From Paraburkholderia phytofirmans PsJN (GTDB lineage: Bacteria > Pseudomonadota > Gammaproteobacteria > Burkholderiales > Burkholderiaceae): a stretch of 64,000 bases of DNA. Below the pieces are notes generated by a model. It did not search any database. It saw only the letters and a program-made list of their open reading frames with translations, and was not told the origin of the DNA. A program made the translations under genes and the position numbers. The stretch spans positions 1,364,001 through 1,428,000 of the forward strand of contig NC_010681.1 in the NCBI RefSeq assembly GCF_000020125.1, read 5' to 3'. Positions 1-8,454 of the stretch are shown here, one piece after another; position 1 is the stretch's first letter, and the number at the start of each line of letters is the position of its first letter.

Positions 1-1326
1 GCGGCGCTGTCGCGGGCGTATGCGCTCGACCCCGCGATCGATCCGGCGTTGCCGTTGCAACTCGTGCTGGCATTCCGGGAGGTGCGCGATTGGCCGACGG
101 TCGAGCGTATCTGCCGCGAAGGTCTTGCGCGCAATCCCGCGGATGCGGAGATGGCGTGGCAACTCAGCCACGCGCAATGGCAGTGCAACGACGCAGCCGC
201 GGCGGAGGCCACCATGCGCGCCGTGGACGCCGTCGCGCCCGGCAATGCGGACGTGCTGGCGGCGGTCGGCATGTATCTGAACGAGCAGGCGCGCTATGCG
301 AACAGCGAGGCGGCGCTGCGAGCGGCGCTCGCGATCGATCCGTCAGCGGTGCAGGCAGCGGTCGATCTGGCGGACCTGGAACTGCGGCGCGGCGATTGGT
401 CGAGCGGGTGGCCGCGTTTTGAGGCGCGTCTCGCGCGCGAAGACCGCGAACAGAACAACGTCGTCAGCGTAATGACACGTTTGTGTCCGCGCTGGCGTGG
501 CGAAACGCTCGCCGGCAAGACCCTGGTCGTGCACAGTGAGCAGGGCAGCGGCGACGACATTCAGATGGTGCGTTTCGTCCCGCAGCTCGCGGCGCGTATG
601 CATGACGAAGGCGGACGGCTGGTGCTTGCCGTGCGTCGCGCGTTGCAGCCGCTGTTTGCGCGTTTCTACGTCAATTGCGTGTCGATCGAAGAAGGCCCGC
701 TCGGCTCGCCAGACTACGCGTTGCCGCTCATGAGCCTGCCGCTCGTGCTCGGTCTCGATCCGGAGCAGGTTCACGGAGCGCCTTACTTGCAGGCCGATAC
801 AACGAAGGCGGCGGCTTGGCGCGAACGGATCAGCGCGCACGCACCGGGCGCGACGTGGCATGTCGGCCTCGTCTGGTCGGGCAGCCCGACGCATCGGCGC
901 GACGCCAAGCGGTCGATTCCGCTTGCAGCGCTGGCGCCGCTGCTGACGCTTCCAGATGTCGTCTTCCATCCGCTCACGCCCGGACGCCACGCCGATGTGA
1001 CGGCGCTCGCCGCGCAGGGATATCGCCTGTGCGATCTGACTGGCGATTACAAGGACGGCTTCGACGACGTAGCGGCGCATCTCACCGCGCTGAACGCGCT
1101 GGTGACGATCGACAGCGCGCCGTTGCATCTTGGCGGCGCGTTAGGGCATCGCGTGCTGGCCATGCTCGATCACGTCTCCCACTGGTCGTGGGGCAACGAA
1201 GAGGCGCAGCCCTGGTACGACTCGGTCGAGCTGTTCCGGCAGCCGCAGCCTGCGCAATGGGCGCCGGTGGTCGAGCGGGTGGCCGCGCGTCTGAAGACGA
1301 TGCTCGCGCCGCACCAGACGGCCTGA
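1..1326 (+). CDS. TPR-repeat protein with GT9-like C-terminal domain, 5'-truncated by window edge
   Basis: The reading frame is open from base 1, so the true start lies upstream; 441 residues are visible. The first ~145 residues are Ala-rich helical repeats of TPR character. From about residue 175 there is a domain resembling the GT9/heptosyltransferase-like part of TPR-glycosyltransferase proteins: a Gly-rich EQGSGDD loop, HVGLVWSGSP, and a TIDSAPLHLGGALG segment near the end that matches the usual TVDTAVAHLAG motif. The next gene has the same architecture, so the two are probably tandem paralogues. Such proteins often modify proteins or glycans, but the substrate cannot be read from sequence. 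Fold is fairly sure, activity is not. Confidence 0.8.
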   Translation, partial: AALSRAYALDPAIDPALPLQLVLAFREVRDWPTVERICREGLARNPADAEMAWQLSHAQWQCNDAAAAEATMRAVDAVAPGNADVLAAVGMYLNEQARYANSEAALRAALAIDPSAVQAAVDLADLELRRGDWSSGWPRFEARLAREDREQNNVVSVMTRLCPRWRGETLAGKTLVVHSEQGSGDDIQMVRFVPQLAARMHDEGGRLVLAVRRALQPLFARFYVNCVSIEEGPLGSPDYALPLMSLPLVLGLDPEQVHGAPYLQADTTKAAAWRERISAHAPGATWHVGLVWSGSPTHRRDAKRSIPLAALAPLLTLPDVVFHPLTPGRHADVTALAAQGYRLCDLTGDYKDGFDDVAAHLTALNALVTIDSAPLHLGGALGHRVLAMLDHVSHWSWGNEEAQPWYDSVELFRQPQPAQWAPVVERVAARLKTMLAPHQTA

Positions 1327-1383
1327 GCGGCGCACACTGCGCCGCGCCAGGTTCAGAGCAACTCACGCAACTCATCGACTTTG

Positions 1384-3198
1384 ATGCACGAACACGAATT
1401 CCCATTCCCCACGAGCGTCTCCAACGATCTCGGCGCGATGACCGCACATGCCGACGCCTGCTTCGCCGCGGGGCGTCATCACGAAGCAATTGCCGACTAC
1501 CAGCGCGTTCTTGCCGAACAGCCGCACAACGTACACGCGCTGCATCGGCTCGGCCTCGCCTTGTTTTGCGTCGATCGGCCCGACCGCTCGCGCGAGCATT
1601 TCGATCAGGCATTGAACGTCGCGCCTGAGCGCGCGGATATCTGGGAGCATCGCGGTTTGATCGCCGCGCTGGACGGCGAGCTGATCGCGGCCGAAGCGTT
1701 CTACTATCGCGCGGTGGGCCTCGGTGGCGGGACCGTGAGCCTGCATCGAAATCTGGGCGATTGCCTGACGCTGTCGGAGCGTCTCGTCGAAGCACGCGGC
1801 CACTACCTCAAGGCGCTTGAACTCGAACCGACGTTGCATCACGCCGTTCGCTCGCTCGCACGAATCGGTACCGAGCTCGAACGTTATCAGGACGCAGCGG
1901 ACTACTGGCTGCGTGCATGGGCGCTCGACCCGACGCATCTGCCGGACGCGCTCGACCTGATTACCGCGTTGTCGAGAGCACAGCGCGGCGAGAGGATCGA
2001 CAGCGTGCTTGCCGAACTGCGCGTTCGCTTTGCATCAGACGCATCCGCGTTTCAACAGGTGGCCTTTGCATTTAACAACGCGGAGCGTTTCAGCGATGCA
2101 ATCAGCGTCGCCATCGAAGCGCTCGGCGTCGATCCGCGAAACGGCTGGCTGCATCACAACGCGTCGTTTGCGTTCAACATGCTGGGCGACTTCCCGGCCA
2201 TGCACGCGCATGCCGCCGAAGCCGCGCGGCTGATGCCCGATCATCCGCTGATGCAGTTCAACCTCGCCGCCGCACAACTGCGTGCCGGCGACTACGAAAA
2301 CGGCTGGAAGCAATATCGGTGGCATGAAGCCCTGCCGGAAAATCACGACCTGGTTCGCCCGGCTTATCCAGAATGGCAAGGAGAGCGCGTAACGGGCCGC
2401 CGCTTTCTGCTCGTCGGCGAGCAGGGGCTGGGCGATCAACTGCAGTTCTTGTGTATGGCCGACTGGTTGAATAAGCGCGGCGCACAGGTCGACGTCTGGG
2501 TCGAGGCTCCGCTTGGCGAAGTGGCGCGAAGCGCCGCCGGCGTACGTGCCGCATGGACGACCGCGCCGCCCGGACCGTACGACTACTGGTGCCGCATGCT
2601 CAGCATGCCGGAGCCGATGAAGCTGGACCTGCCGATGTTGCCGCTCGCGACGTCGTATCTGCGAGCGGAACCCGCGCAGGTGCAACGTTGGCGGAGCCGG
2701 CTCGACGCAATCTGTGCGGCCGATACACGCGAAGCGCCCGCAAAACGCGTCGGCATTGTCTGGGCCGGTAATCCGGCGTACGAGCTCGATCGGTATCGGT
2801 CGATTCCGTTGCGCCATTGGCTACCGGTTTTGCAACAGACCGGTGTGCACTGGTTCGCGCTGCAAAAGGGCGAGACGCAGAACGAGGCAGCGTCGTGTGC
2901 GGATTTGAGCATGCACAGCCTCGGGCCGGAGATCGGTACGTTTGCCGACACGCTGGCGATCGTGCAGTCGCTCGATCTGGTCATTACGGTGGACACGGCG
3001 GTTGCGCATCTGGCCGGCGCATGCGGCACGCCGGTCTGGGTGCTGGTGCCGACGTTCACCGACTGGCGCTGGCTGACGGAGCGCGACGATAGTCCGTGGT
3101 ATCCGTCCGCGCGACTGTTCAGGCAGCGTGAGTTGGGACGTTGGGATACGGTACTCGACGAGGTCGCACAAGCATTGCACGATTTTGTCGCTGGCTGA
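1384..3198 (+). CDS. TPR-repeat protein with GT9-like glycosyltransferase domain
   Basis: This 604-residue protein has about ten TPR-like helical repeats over residues 15-310. A C-terminal domain follows, with VGEQGLGDQLQF near residue 343, VGIVWAGNP, and TVDTAVAHLAGACG near residue 535, the hallmarks of the GT9-like half of TPR-glycosyltransferase fusions. It starts 57 bases after the preceding paralogue on the same strand, so the two are likely cotranscribed. ATG 1384 is preferred to the TTG just before it. No signal peptide or membrane segment is seen, so it is probably cytoplasmic. Acceptor and sugar are unknown; relatives include protein O-glycosyltransferases, but that role is only an inference here. 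Confidence 0.85.
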   Translation: MHEHEFPFPTSVSNDLGAMTAHADACFAAGRHHEAIADYQRVLAEQPHNVHALHRLGLALFCVDRPDRSREHFDQALNVAPERADIWEHRGLIAALDGELIAAEAFYYRAVGLGGGTVSLHRNLGDCLTLSERLVEARGHYLKALELEPTLHHAVRSLARIGTELERYQDAADYWLRAWALDPTHLPDALDLITALSRAQRGERIDSVLAELRVRFASDASAFQQVAFAFNNAERFSDAISVAIEALGVDPRNGWLHHNASFAFNMLGDFPAMHAHAAEAARLMPDHPLMQFNLAAAQLRAGDYENGWKQYRWHEALPENHDLVRPAYPEWQGERVTGRRFLLVGEQGLGDQLQFLCMADWLNKRGAQVDVWVEAPLGEVARSAAGVRAAWTTAPPGPYDYWCRMLSMPEPMKLDLPMLPLATSYLRAEPAQVQRWRSRLDAICAADTREAPAKRVGIVWAGNPAYELDRYRSIPLRHWLPVLQQTGVHWFALQKGETQNEAASCADLSMHSLGPEIGTFADTLAIVQSLDLVITVDTAVAHLAGACGTPVWVLVPTFTDWRWLTERDDSPWYPSARLFRQRELGRWDTVLDEVAQALHDFVAG

Positions 3199-3203
3199 AA
3201 ACC

Positions 3204-3229
3204 GGGCGCCTCACACGCGCCCAGTTTTT
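3204..3229 (+). terminator. Rho-independent terminator after the TPR gene pair
   Basis: A 6-bp all-GC stem, GGGCGC (3204-3209) with GCGCCC (3217-3222), closes a 7-base loop and is followed by AGTTTTTC. It lies just past the stop codon at 3198 and separates this gene from the convergent OmpA-type gene. Confidence 0.65.
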
Positions 3230-3259
3230 CGGTTGAAGGCGGCCGTGAATGGCCGTCGG

Positions 3260-3766
3260 TTACTTCTTGCCCATCAACGTATCCATCGTCTCGCCGCGCA
3301 CGACGATCTCGGTGCGACGGTTCAGCGCGCGGCCTTCGGGTGTATCGTTGCTTGCCACCGGATTGTTGTACGCATTGCCCTTGGTGCGAATACGGTCCAT
3401 GGCGATGCCGCGCGCCACGAGCGCGTAACCCGCCGCGCTCGCGCGCGCCTCGGACAAATGCTGGTTGTATTCGAGCGTGCCGACATTGTCGGTGTAGCCC
3501 TCGACGACAATCGGTTTCTTGCTGCGCTTGAGCAGCACGGCCGAACGATCGATGACCGCCGCCGCGTCGCTGCGCACCTCGGATTTGTTGAAATCGAACA
3601 GGGCGGTTTCGGGCAGCTTGACCGCGACACCGCCGGCGACCGGCGCCACCTCGATACCGACAGCCTTGTTCAGCGATGTCTCCGTGTCGCGGTTCAGTTG
3701 CGCTGCGCAACCTGTCACCAGCAGGATAGAGATCGCGCATGCGGTTGTGCTCAGAATGTTCCTCAT
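3260..3766 (-). CDS. OmpA-family peptidoglycan-binding lipoprotein
   Basis: The 168-residue product starts with a lipoprotein signal peptide whose lipobox LVTGC places the lipidated cysteine at residue 20. Residues ~55-160 form an OmpA C-terminal domain: FDFNKSEV, then EGYTDN with Asp93, and YNQHLSEARA with Arg108, the residues that bind diaminopimelate in this family. It should sit in the outer membrane and anchor it to peptidoglycan, much as Pal-like proteins do. It stands alone, convergent with the TPR genes, with no Tol genes nearby. Family assignment is firm; which cell-envelope complex it serves is unknown. Confidence 0.9.
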   Translation of the reverse strand: MRNILSTTACAISILLVTGCAAQLNRDTETSLNKAVGIEVAPVAGGVAVKLPETALFDFNKSEVRSDAAAVIDRSAVLLKRSKKPIVVEGYTDNVGTLEYNQHLSEARASAAGYALVARGIAMDRIRTKGNAYNNPVASNDTPEGRALNRRTEIVVRGETMDTLMGKK

Positions 3767-3990
3767 CTTCGTGTCTTTTCCTTGATTGTTCGTTCATGTG
3801 GCGCGCCGTCGATCGCGGCGGCCGGCTTTGCAAAGCACGGAGGTTTTATCGCGCGACGCGAGCCGCGGAGAATCGGAACTATCTGAAATCGACACGCCAG
3901 TGGAAGTGCTTCACGACCCGTGTCGTAATCGACGGAATCTGCTGAAGGGCGAGACCTGCGCGCTGGCGAATGGTCCGACAGCCGCGCCGT

Positions 3991-3996
3991 TATAAT
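3991..3996 (+). promoter_or_regulatory. Perfect TATAAT -10 element 8 bases before the ubiC start
   Basis: TATAAT at 3991-3996 ends only 8 bases before ATG 4005, so transcription would begin at about the start codon and give a leaderless or nearly leaderless ubiC message. No convincing -35 hexamer is seen at the normal spacing, so the call rests on the -10 match and its position. Confidence 0.45.
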
Positions 3997-4004
3997 CCGA
4001 CACC

Positions 4005-4688
4005 ATGTCCATCCGTTTCGATGCCGCCGACGCCCACTGGCGCGTCGCGCCCTTACCCGGCTTCACCGCCGCCCAGAAAGACTGGCTGACTCGCGGCGGT
4101 TCACTGACCGCGCATTTGCGTGCGCTCGGCGCCGTCGCGGTACGCGTCACGCACGAAGGCGTCGCGCTGCCGTGGGCCGACGAGAGCGCCGCGCTCGGCC
4201 TCGTGCCGCGTGCGCCGGTCTGGGTTCGGGAGGTCGCGCTATCGGTCGACGGCGTACCGTTCGTGGCGGCGCATAGCGTCGCGCCGCTCGCCGCAAGCGC
4301 CGGTGTGTGGCAGGCCATACGGCGTCTGCGCACGCGGCCACTGGCCGAGTTGCTGTATAGCGATAGCAGTGTGGCGCGGTCGTCGCTGGTGAGCCGCAGG
4401 TTGACCGCGCGGCATCCGCTCTATCGTCTGGCTGCGAATGAAATCGAGGGGTTGCCGCCGCACGCGCTGGTCGCGCGCCGCTCGGTGTTCGAGCGCCACG
4501 GCGCGCCGCTGATGGTCACCGAATGCATGTTGCCGGCGTTATGGACACATCTGGCGAGCTTGTCAGGCGCGAGCCGATCGGACGATTGGGTCGCCCATCC
4601 GCGGGTGCGCGAACACGGCCGTGCGCTCGAACACACCGCATCGCGCGCGCATCCCGCGACGCGTGCGTCCGACGAACGGAGCCGGTGA
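4005..4688 (+). CDS. ubiC: Chorismate--pyruvate lyase
   Basis: UbiC cleaves chorismate to 4-hydroxybenzoate and pyruvate, the first committed step of ubiquinone synthesis, in the cytoplasm. The 227-residue product has the family pattern: an N-terminal W-x9[12 protein letters not shown] stretch, WVREVALS with Arg75, and [10 protein letters not shown] with Glu173, which align with Arg76 and Glu155 of the E. coli enzyme by motif. A tail of ~45 polar residues after the enzyme core is longer than usual and is probably disordered. The stop codon overlaps the next start in TGATG, so translation is likely coupled to the downstream DNA glycosylase gene. Confidence 0.92.
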   Translation: MSIRFDAADAHWRVAPLPGFTAAQKDWLTRGGSLTAHLRALGAVAVRVTHEGVALPWADESAALGLVPRAPVWVREVALSVDGVPFVAAHSVAPLAASAGVWQAIRRLRTRPLAELLYSDSSVARSSLVSRRLTARHPLYRLAANEIEGLPPHALVARRSVFERHGAPLMVTECMLPALWTHLASLSGASRSDDWVAHPRVREHGRALEHTASRAHPATRASDERSR

Positions 4689-5161
4689 TGCTGCGCGGTT
4701 TTCCTCCAGTTGCCGCTGCGGATACGCATACGCTGATTCTCGGCAGCTTTCCCGGCGAGGCGTCGCTCGCCGCGACGCAGTACTATGCGCATCCGCGCAA
4801 CCAGTTCTGGCGCCTGCTCGGCGCCGTGCTCGACGAACCGCTCGCCGAACTCGCGTACGACGAGCGCTTGCGCCGCGTGCTCGCGCATGGCATCGGCGTA
4901 TGGGACGTGCTCGCCGCCTGCACGCGCGAAGGCAGTCTCGACGCCGCGATCCGCAATGCCAGCCCGAACGATTTCGCTTCGTTGCGCGCGCACGCGCCGA
5001 AGCTCGCGAAAGTCTGCTTCAACGGCAAGACGGCGGGCCGCTTTGCGCCGGTGATCGGCGCGGCGGGCTACGCCACCCTCGTATTGCCTTCGTCGAGTCC
5101 GGCGAATGCTATGCTCTCGTTCGACCAAAAACTGCGTCTTTGGCGCGACATCCTTACATGA
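4688..5161 (+). CDS. Hypoxanthine-DNA (deoxyinosine) glycosylase-like protein of the UDG superfamily
   Basis: A 157-residue protein with the fold marks of uracil-DNA-glycosylase relatives: LILGSFPG near the N-terminus, YYAHPRNQFWRLLG (the Asn-containing motif A typical of the hypoxanthine-DNA glycosylase family), KVCFNGKTA in the middle and LPSSSPAN near the end. Members remove deaminated bases such as hypoxanthine to start base-excision repair. ATG 4688 overlaps the ubiC stop by one base; an upstream in-frame start at 4523 would only add a tail read inside ubiC. It is translationally coupled on both sides, and no DNA-repair partner lies next to it. Confidence 0.82.
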   Translation: MLRGFPPVAAADTHTLILGSFPGEASLAATQYYAHPRNQFWRLLGAVLDEPLAELAYDERLRRVLAHGIGVWDVLAACTREGSLDAAIRNASPNDFASLRAHAPKLAKVCFNGKTAGRFAPVIGAAGYATLVLPSSSPANAMLSFDQKLRLWRDILT

Positions 5162-6090
5162 CGAAATTGATCAAGCGCGCTTCCGCTGAAGTGCGTGCCT
5201 TCCGCAACCGCGACGCCGAAGCCGCCGGTGGGAAACAAAAGCCGCATAAATCGCAGAACGCCACGCGCAACAAAACGCGCGTTTCGCACGACGACGATCT
5301 GCACGACGCGCCGCAAATCGAAGCGCCGCGCAAGCCGCGTTTCGCGCCGGTGACTTTCTCGGAAGAGGGCGGCGTGCGCTTCCTGCATTTCGGCACGGAG
5401 TGGGTGCAAGGCGCGATGCGTCTGCGCAAGCCGGATCACATCGAACTCGAATACGCGCAGCAGATGATGGCCTGGCTGCTGTTTATCGAAACGCCCAGGC
5501 GCATCGTCCAGCTCGGTCTGGGCGCCGCGGCGCTGACCAAGTTCGCGCACCGCTTCCTGACGCGCGCGAAGGTCGAGGCGGTGGAAGTGAATCCGGCGGT
5601 CGTGGTGGCCGCGCGCACGATGTTCGAGTTGCCGCACGACGATGCCCGTCTGACGGTGCACGAAACCGACGCGTGGGACTTCGTCAACGACCGCGCCAAC
5701 CACGGCACGATCGGCGCGTTGCAGATCGACGTCTACGACGCAACGGCGCGGGGTCCGGTGCTCGACAGCGTCGGCTTCTATCGCGCGGTGCGCGCGTGCC
5801 TGACCGACGCGGGCGTGGTGACGGTGAATCTGTTCGGTGATCACCCGAGCTTCGTGCGCAACATGAAGCGTCTGAACGAAGCCTTCGACGGCCGCGTGGT
5901 CGCGCTGCCGGAAGTGCACGACGGCAACCGCATCGCGATCGCGTTCTCGGGTCCGGCGCTCGAGGTGCCGTTCACGGCGCTGCAAGCACGCGCCAGGCTG
6001 ATCGAGGCGGAACTCGGTCTGCCCGCGCGTAAATGGATCAAGGGTCTGCAGGAATCGACCGGGCAGCACGGCGACTCGTTCTCGATCTGA
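5158..6090 (+). CDS. Spermidine-synthase-like methyltransferase-fold protein
   Basis: The 310-residue product has a charged, Lys/Arg-rich N-terminal ~60 residues, then a Rossmann-type core: VQLGLGAAALTKF (nucleotide loop), VEAVEVNPAVV (acidic residue after strand 2), ALQIDVYDATARGP and a VTVNLFGDHPSF strand. This is the layout of spermine/spermidine synthases and their SAM-binding relatives. The canonical propylamine-transfer Asp motif GGGDG is not clearly kept, so true polyamine synthesis is uncertain. ATG 5158 overlaps the preceding stop (ATGA), making it the third gene of the ubiC unit. Confidence 0.75.
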   Translation: MTKLIKRASAEVRAFRNRDAEAAGGKQKPHKSQNATRNKTRVSHDDDLHDAPQIEAPRKPRFAPVTFSEEGGVRFLHFGTEWVQGAMRLRKPDHIELEYAQQMMAWLLFIETPRRIVQLGLGAAALTKFAHRFLTRAKVEAVEVNPAVVVAARTMFELPHDDARLTVHETDAWDFVNDRANHGTIGALQIDVYDATARGPVLDSVGFYRAVRACLTDAGVVTVNLFGDHPSFVRNMKRLNEAFDGRVVALPEVHDGNRIAIAFSGPALEVPFTALQARARLIEAELGLPARKWIKGLQESTGQHGDSFSI

Positions 6091-6384
6091 TTGCAACGAC
6101 CCATGCGGTCGGGCCGCGCAAGCCGGCCCGATCCAAAGCAGTGCATGGACTGAATGTCCTCGCCGACGCGCCACGCGCCGTTGCGCCCACGCGACGTTCG
6201 CCGCTTTCATCCATCGCGCATTGAACAGCCGGTCTTCTTCCTCGCAAAGCGGGCCGGTCTGCGGGCCGGTCTGTCAGACCCAGGCGGCACGCCCCGATGC
6301 GCCTCGCCGCAGCGCTTGAACGCCTCCTGCTGAAACACCTTCGCGCCGACGCTGAAAGCACGTTCGTGCTGGGGTCGTCCCTGC
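6091..6384 (+). other. Intergenic stretch with a GC hairpin after the ubiC unit
   Basis: No credible gene is seen. A perfect 8-bp stem, TCGGGCCG (6109-6116) with CGGCCCGA (6124-6131), sits 19 bases after the stop codon. It lacks a T run, so it may stabilise the mRNA end or act as a weak terminator. Confidence 0.4.
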
Positions 6385-6412
6385 TTGACCGCGCTCTCGC
6401 CGCTCCTATACT
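6385..6412 (+). promoter_or_regulatory. Sigma-70 type promoter for the DUF3311-mctP operon
   Basis: TTGACC (6385-6390), a 16-base spacer, and TATACT (6407-6412) form the best consensus promoter in the window. It lies about 90 bases before the DUF3311 start, which has its own strong ribosome site (GAGGAGA). No operator could be recognised. Confidence 0.7.
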
Positions 6413-6509
6413 CTTTCGAAGCTTTCGGGGCGCCCGTGGCCATCCGCTATGGGATCCACCACCCGTCAAACACGGGCCAACATTTCAATAATAGGGAAGA
6501 GGAGACGTC

Positions 6510-6755
6510 ATGGCTCACGACGCCGACGCGAACAAGGCCAGCAAGCACTGGCTCTGGTTGCTGCTGTTGCCCTGGATCGCGATGATCTGGGTGCCGTCAT
6601 ATAACAAGGTCGAACCGGTGCTGTTCGACTTTCCGTTCTTCTACTGGTATCAGCTCCTGTGGGTGCTGATCAGCGCAGTCATCACGGCGCTCGTGTACTT
6701 CAAGACCAAGACGCGCTCGCGTTCCAATGGCCGTCCGCAGGGGGGCGCACGATAA
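6510..6755 (+). CDS. DUF3311 small membrane protein, partner of the MctP permease
   Basis: The 81-residue product has two hydrophobic helices, roughly residues 15-31 (WLWLLLLPWIAMIW) and 42-63 (FFYWYQLLWVLISAVITAL), and a basic C-terminal tail, as DUF3311 proteins do. Its stop overlaps the mctP start in TAATG. In proteobacteria DUF3311 genes regularly precede a sodium:solute symporter gene, which suggests a small accessory subunit, comparable to the small-large pairing in acetate and choline-type symporters. A direct role in transport is an inference. GAGGAGA lies 6-12 bases upstream of the ATG. Confidence 0.85.
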   Translation: MAHDADANKASKHWLWLLLLPWIAMIWVPSYNKVEPVLFDFPFFYWYQLLWVLISAVITALVYFKTKTRSRSNGRPQGGAR

Positions 6756-8305
6756 TGAACGCCATAGCAACTTTCGTCTTCGTTCTGTTTTTCATCGGCG
6801 TCACGATTCTCGGCTTTATCGCGGCCCACTGGCGGCGCGGCGATCTTGCGCATCTGGAAGAGTGGGGCCTCGGCGGCCGGCGCTTCGGGACCATCGTCAC
6901 GTGGTTCCTGCTGGGCGGCGACCTGTACACCGCGTACACCTTCATCGCCGTGCCCGCGCTGGTGTTCGGTGCGGGCGCAACGGGTTTCTTCGCGCTGCCG
7001 TACACGATCCTGATCTATCCGTTCGCGTTCGTGGTGTTCCCGAAACTGTGGAGCATCGCCAAACGCCAGGGCTATGTGACGTCGGCGGACTTCGTGTCGG
7101 CGCGCTATGGCAGCCGGATGCTCGCTCTGGCGATCGCCGTGACCGGCATCGTCGCGACCATGCCGTACATCGCGTTGCAGCTGGTCGGTATCGAAGTGGT
7201 GATCGGCGCGCTCGGTTTCGACACCAAGGGCTTTGTCGGCGATCTGCCGCTGATCATCGCGTTCGCGATCCTGGCGGCGTACACGTACACCTCGGGTCTG
7301 CGCGCGCCGGCCATGATCGCGGTGGTCAAGGACGTGCTGATCTACATCACGATCTTCGCCGCGATCATCGTGATTCCGCCGCAACTGGGCGGCTTCGGTC
7401 ACATCTTCAGCGTGGTGCCCCCGGCCAAGCTGCTGCTGAAGGCGCCGGACGTCTCGAGCCTGAACGGCTACAGCGCGTACGCGACGCTCGCGGTGGGGTC
7501 GGCGCTGGCGCTGTTCCTGTACCCGCACTCGATCACAGCTGTGCTGTCGTCGAAGTCGGGTAACACGATCCGCCGCAATATGGCGATGCTGCCGGCTTAC
7601 TCGCTGGTGCTCGGCCTGCTCGCGCTGCTCGGCTTCATGGCTTTGGCTTCTGGCGTGAAGGACATGCCGGAGTTCGCGCCGTACTTCAAGGCGTTCGGCC
7701 CGAACTTCGCGGTGCCGGCGCTGTTCCTGCATTACTTCCCGTCGTGGTTCGTCGGCGTGGCGTTCGCGGCGATCGGCATCGGCGCGCTGGTGCCGGCGGC
7801 GATCATGTCGATCGCGGCCGCTAACCTGTACACGCGCAACATCCACAAGGAGTTCGTCAATCGCAACATGACGCATGAGCAGGAGACCAATGTCGCCAAG
7901 CTGGTCTCCCTGATCGTCAAGGTCGGCGCGGTGGCGTTCATTCTCGGCCTGCCGCTCACGTACGCGATCCAGTTGCAGCTGCTCGGCGGGATCTGGATCA
8001 TCCAGACGCTGCCGGCGATCGTGCTGGGTCTGTACACGCGTGTGCTCGACTACCGCGGCCTGCTGGCCGGCTGGGCGGTTGGCATTGCAACCGGCACGTG
8101 GATGGCGATTTCGCTGAAGCTGGCCGGCTCGATCTTCACGATCCACCTGTTCGGCATGGCGATTCCGGGCTATGCGGCGGTGTGGTCGCTGATCGTGAAC
8201 CTGGTGGTGGCGGTGGTGGTGAGTCTGCTGGTGCGTGCGTTCGGCATGCAGCGCGCCGAAGACCGCACCCGTCCGGAAGACTATCTGGACGTGGTCGAAA
8301 GCTGA
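6755..8305 (+). CDS. mctP: Monocarboxylate permease, sodium:solute symporter family
   Basis: A 516-residue inner-membrane protein with about 13 hydrophobic helices, beginning FVFVLFFIGVTILGFIAAHW. Family marks include the early GLGGRRFGTIVTWFLLGGDLYTAYTF segment region, GYVTSADFVSARYGSR, and TYTSGLRAPAMIAVVKD, all typical of SSS-family permeases close to MctP, which carries lactate, pyruvate and related monocarboxylates. ATG 6755 is chosen because it overlaps the DUF3311 stop and gives the expected N-terminal helix. The gene ends about 55 bases before a strong terminator. Substrate range is inferred from the family. Confidence 0.88.
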   Translation: MNAIATFVFVLFFIGVTILGFIAAHWRRGDLAHLEEWGLGGRRFGTIVTWFLLGGDLYTAYTFIAVPALVFGAGATGFFALPYTILIYPFAFVVFPKLWSIAKRQGYVTSADFVSARYGSRMLALAIAVTGIVATMPYIALQLVGIEVVIGALGFDTKGFVGDLPLIIAFAILAAYTYTSGLRAPAMIAVVKDVLIYITIFAAIIVIPPQLGGFGHIFSVVPPAKLLLKAPDVSSLNGYSAYATLAVGSALALFLYPHSITAVLSSKSGNTIRRNMAMLPAYSLVLGLLALLGFMALASGVKDMPEFAPYFKAFGPNFAVPALFLHYFPSWFVGVAFAAIGIGALVPAAIMSIAAANLYTRNIHKEFVNRNMTHEQETNVAKLVSLIVKVGAVAFILGLPLTYAIQLQLLGGIWIIQTLPAIVLGLYTRVLDYRGLLAGWAVGIATGTWMAISLKLAGSIFTIHLFGMAIPGYAAVWSLIVNLVVAVVVSLLVRAFGMQRAEDRTRPEDYLDVVES

Positions 8306-8360
8306 TCAAGGCTGCTTCATGTCGCGCAGATCCACGGGGCGCGACAGCCTGAAAAACGCG

Positions 8361-8390
8361 ACGCCCGCACACCAAAATGTGCGGGCGTTT
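8361..8390 (+). terminator. Rho-independent terminator after mctP
   Basis: A perfect 10-bp stem, ACGCCCGCAC (8361-8370) with GTGCGGGCGT (8379-8388), closes an 8-base loop and runs into TTTGT. It separates the mctP operon from the FUSC gene. Confidence 0.8.
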
Positions 8391-8454
8391 GTCCTGATGA
8401 GGCACTCCAGGGCAGGATAGCGGAACTGTCCTTCATCGTATCGAGCGCGCCGCC

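Noticed and set aside
6650..8146. Minus-strand open frame of 498 codons
   Set aside because: It lies fully opposite mctP and is rich in Arg, His, Asp and Gln; a GC-driven shadow of the real gene.
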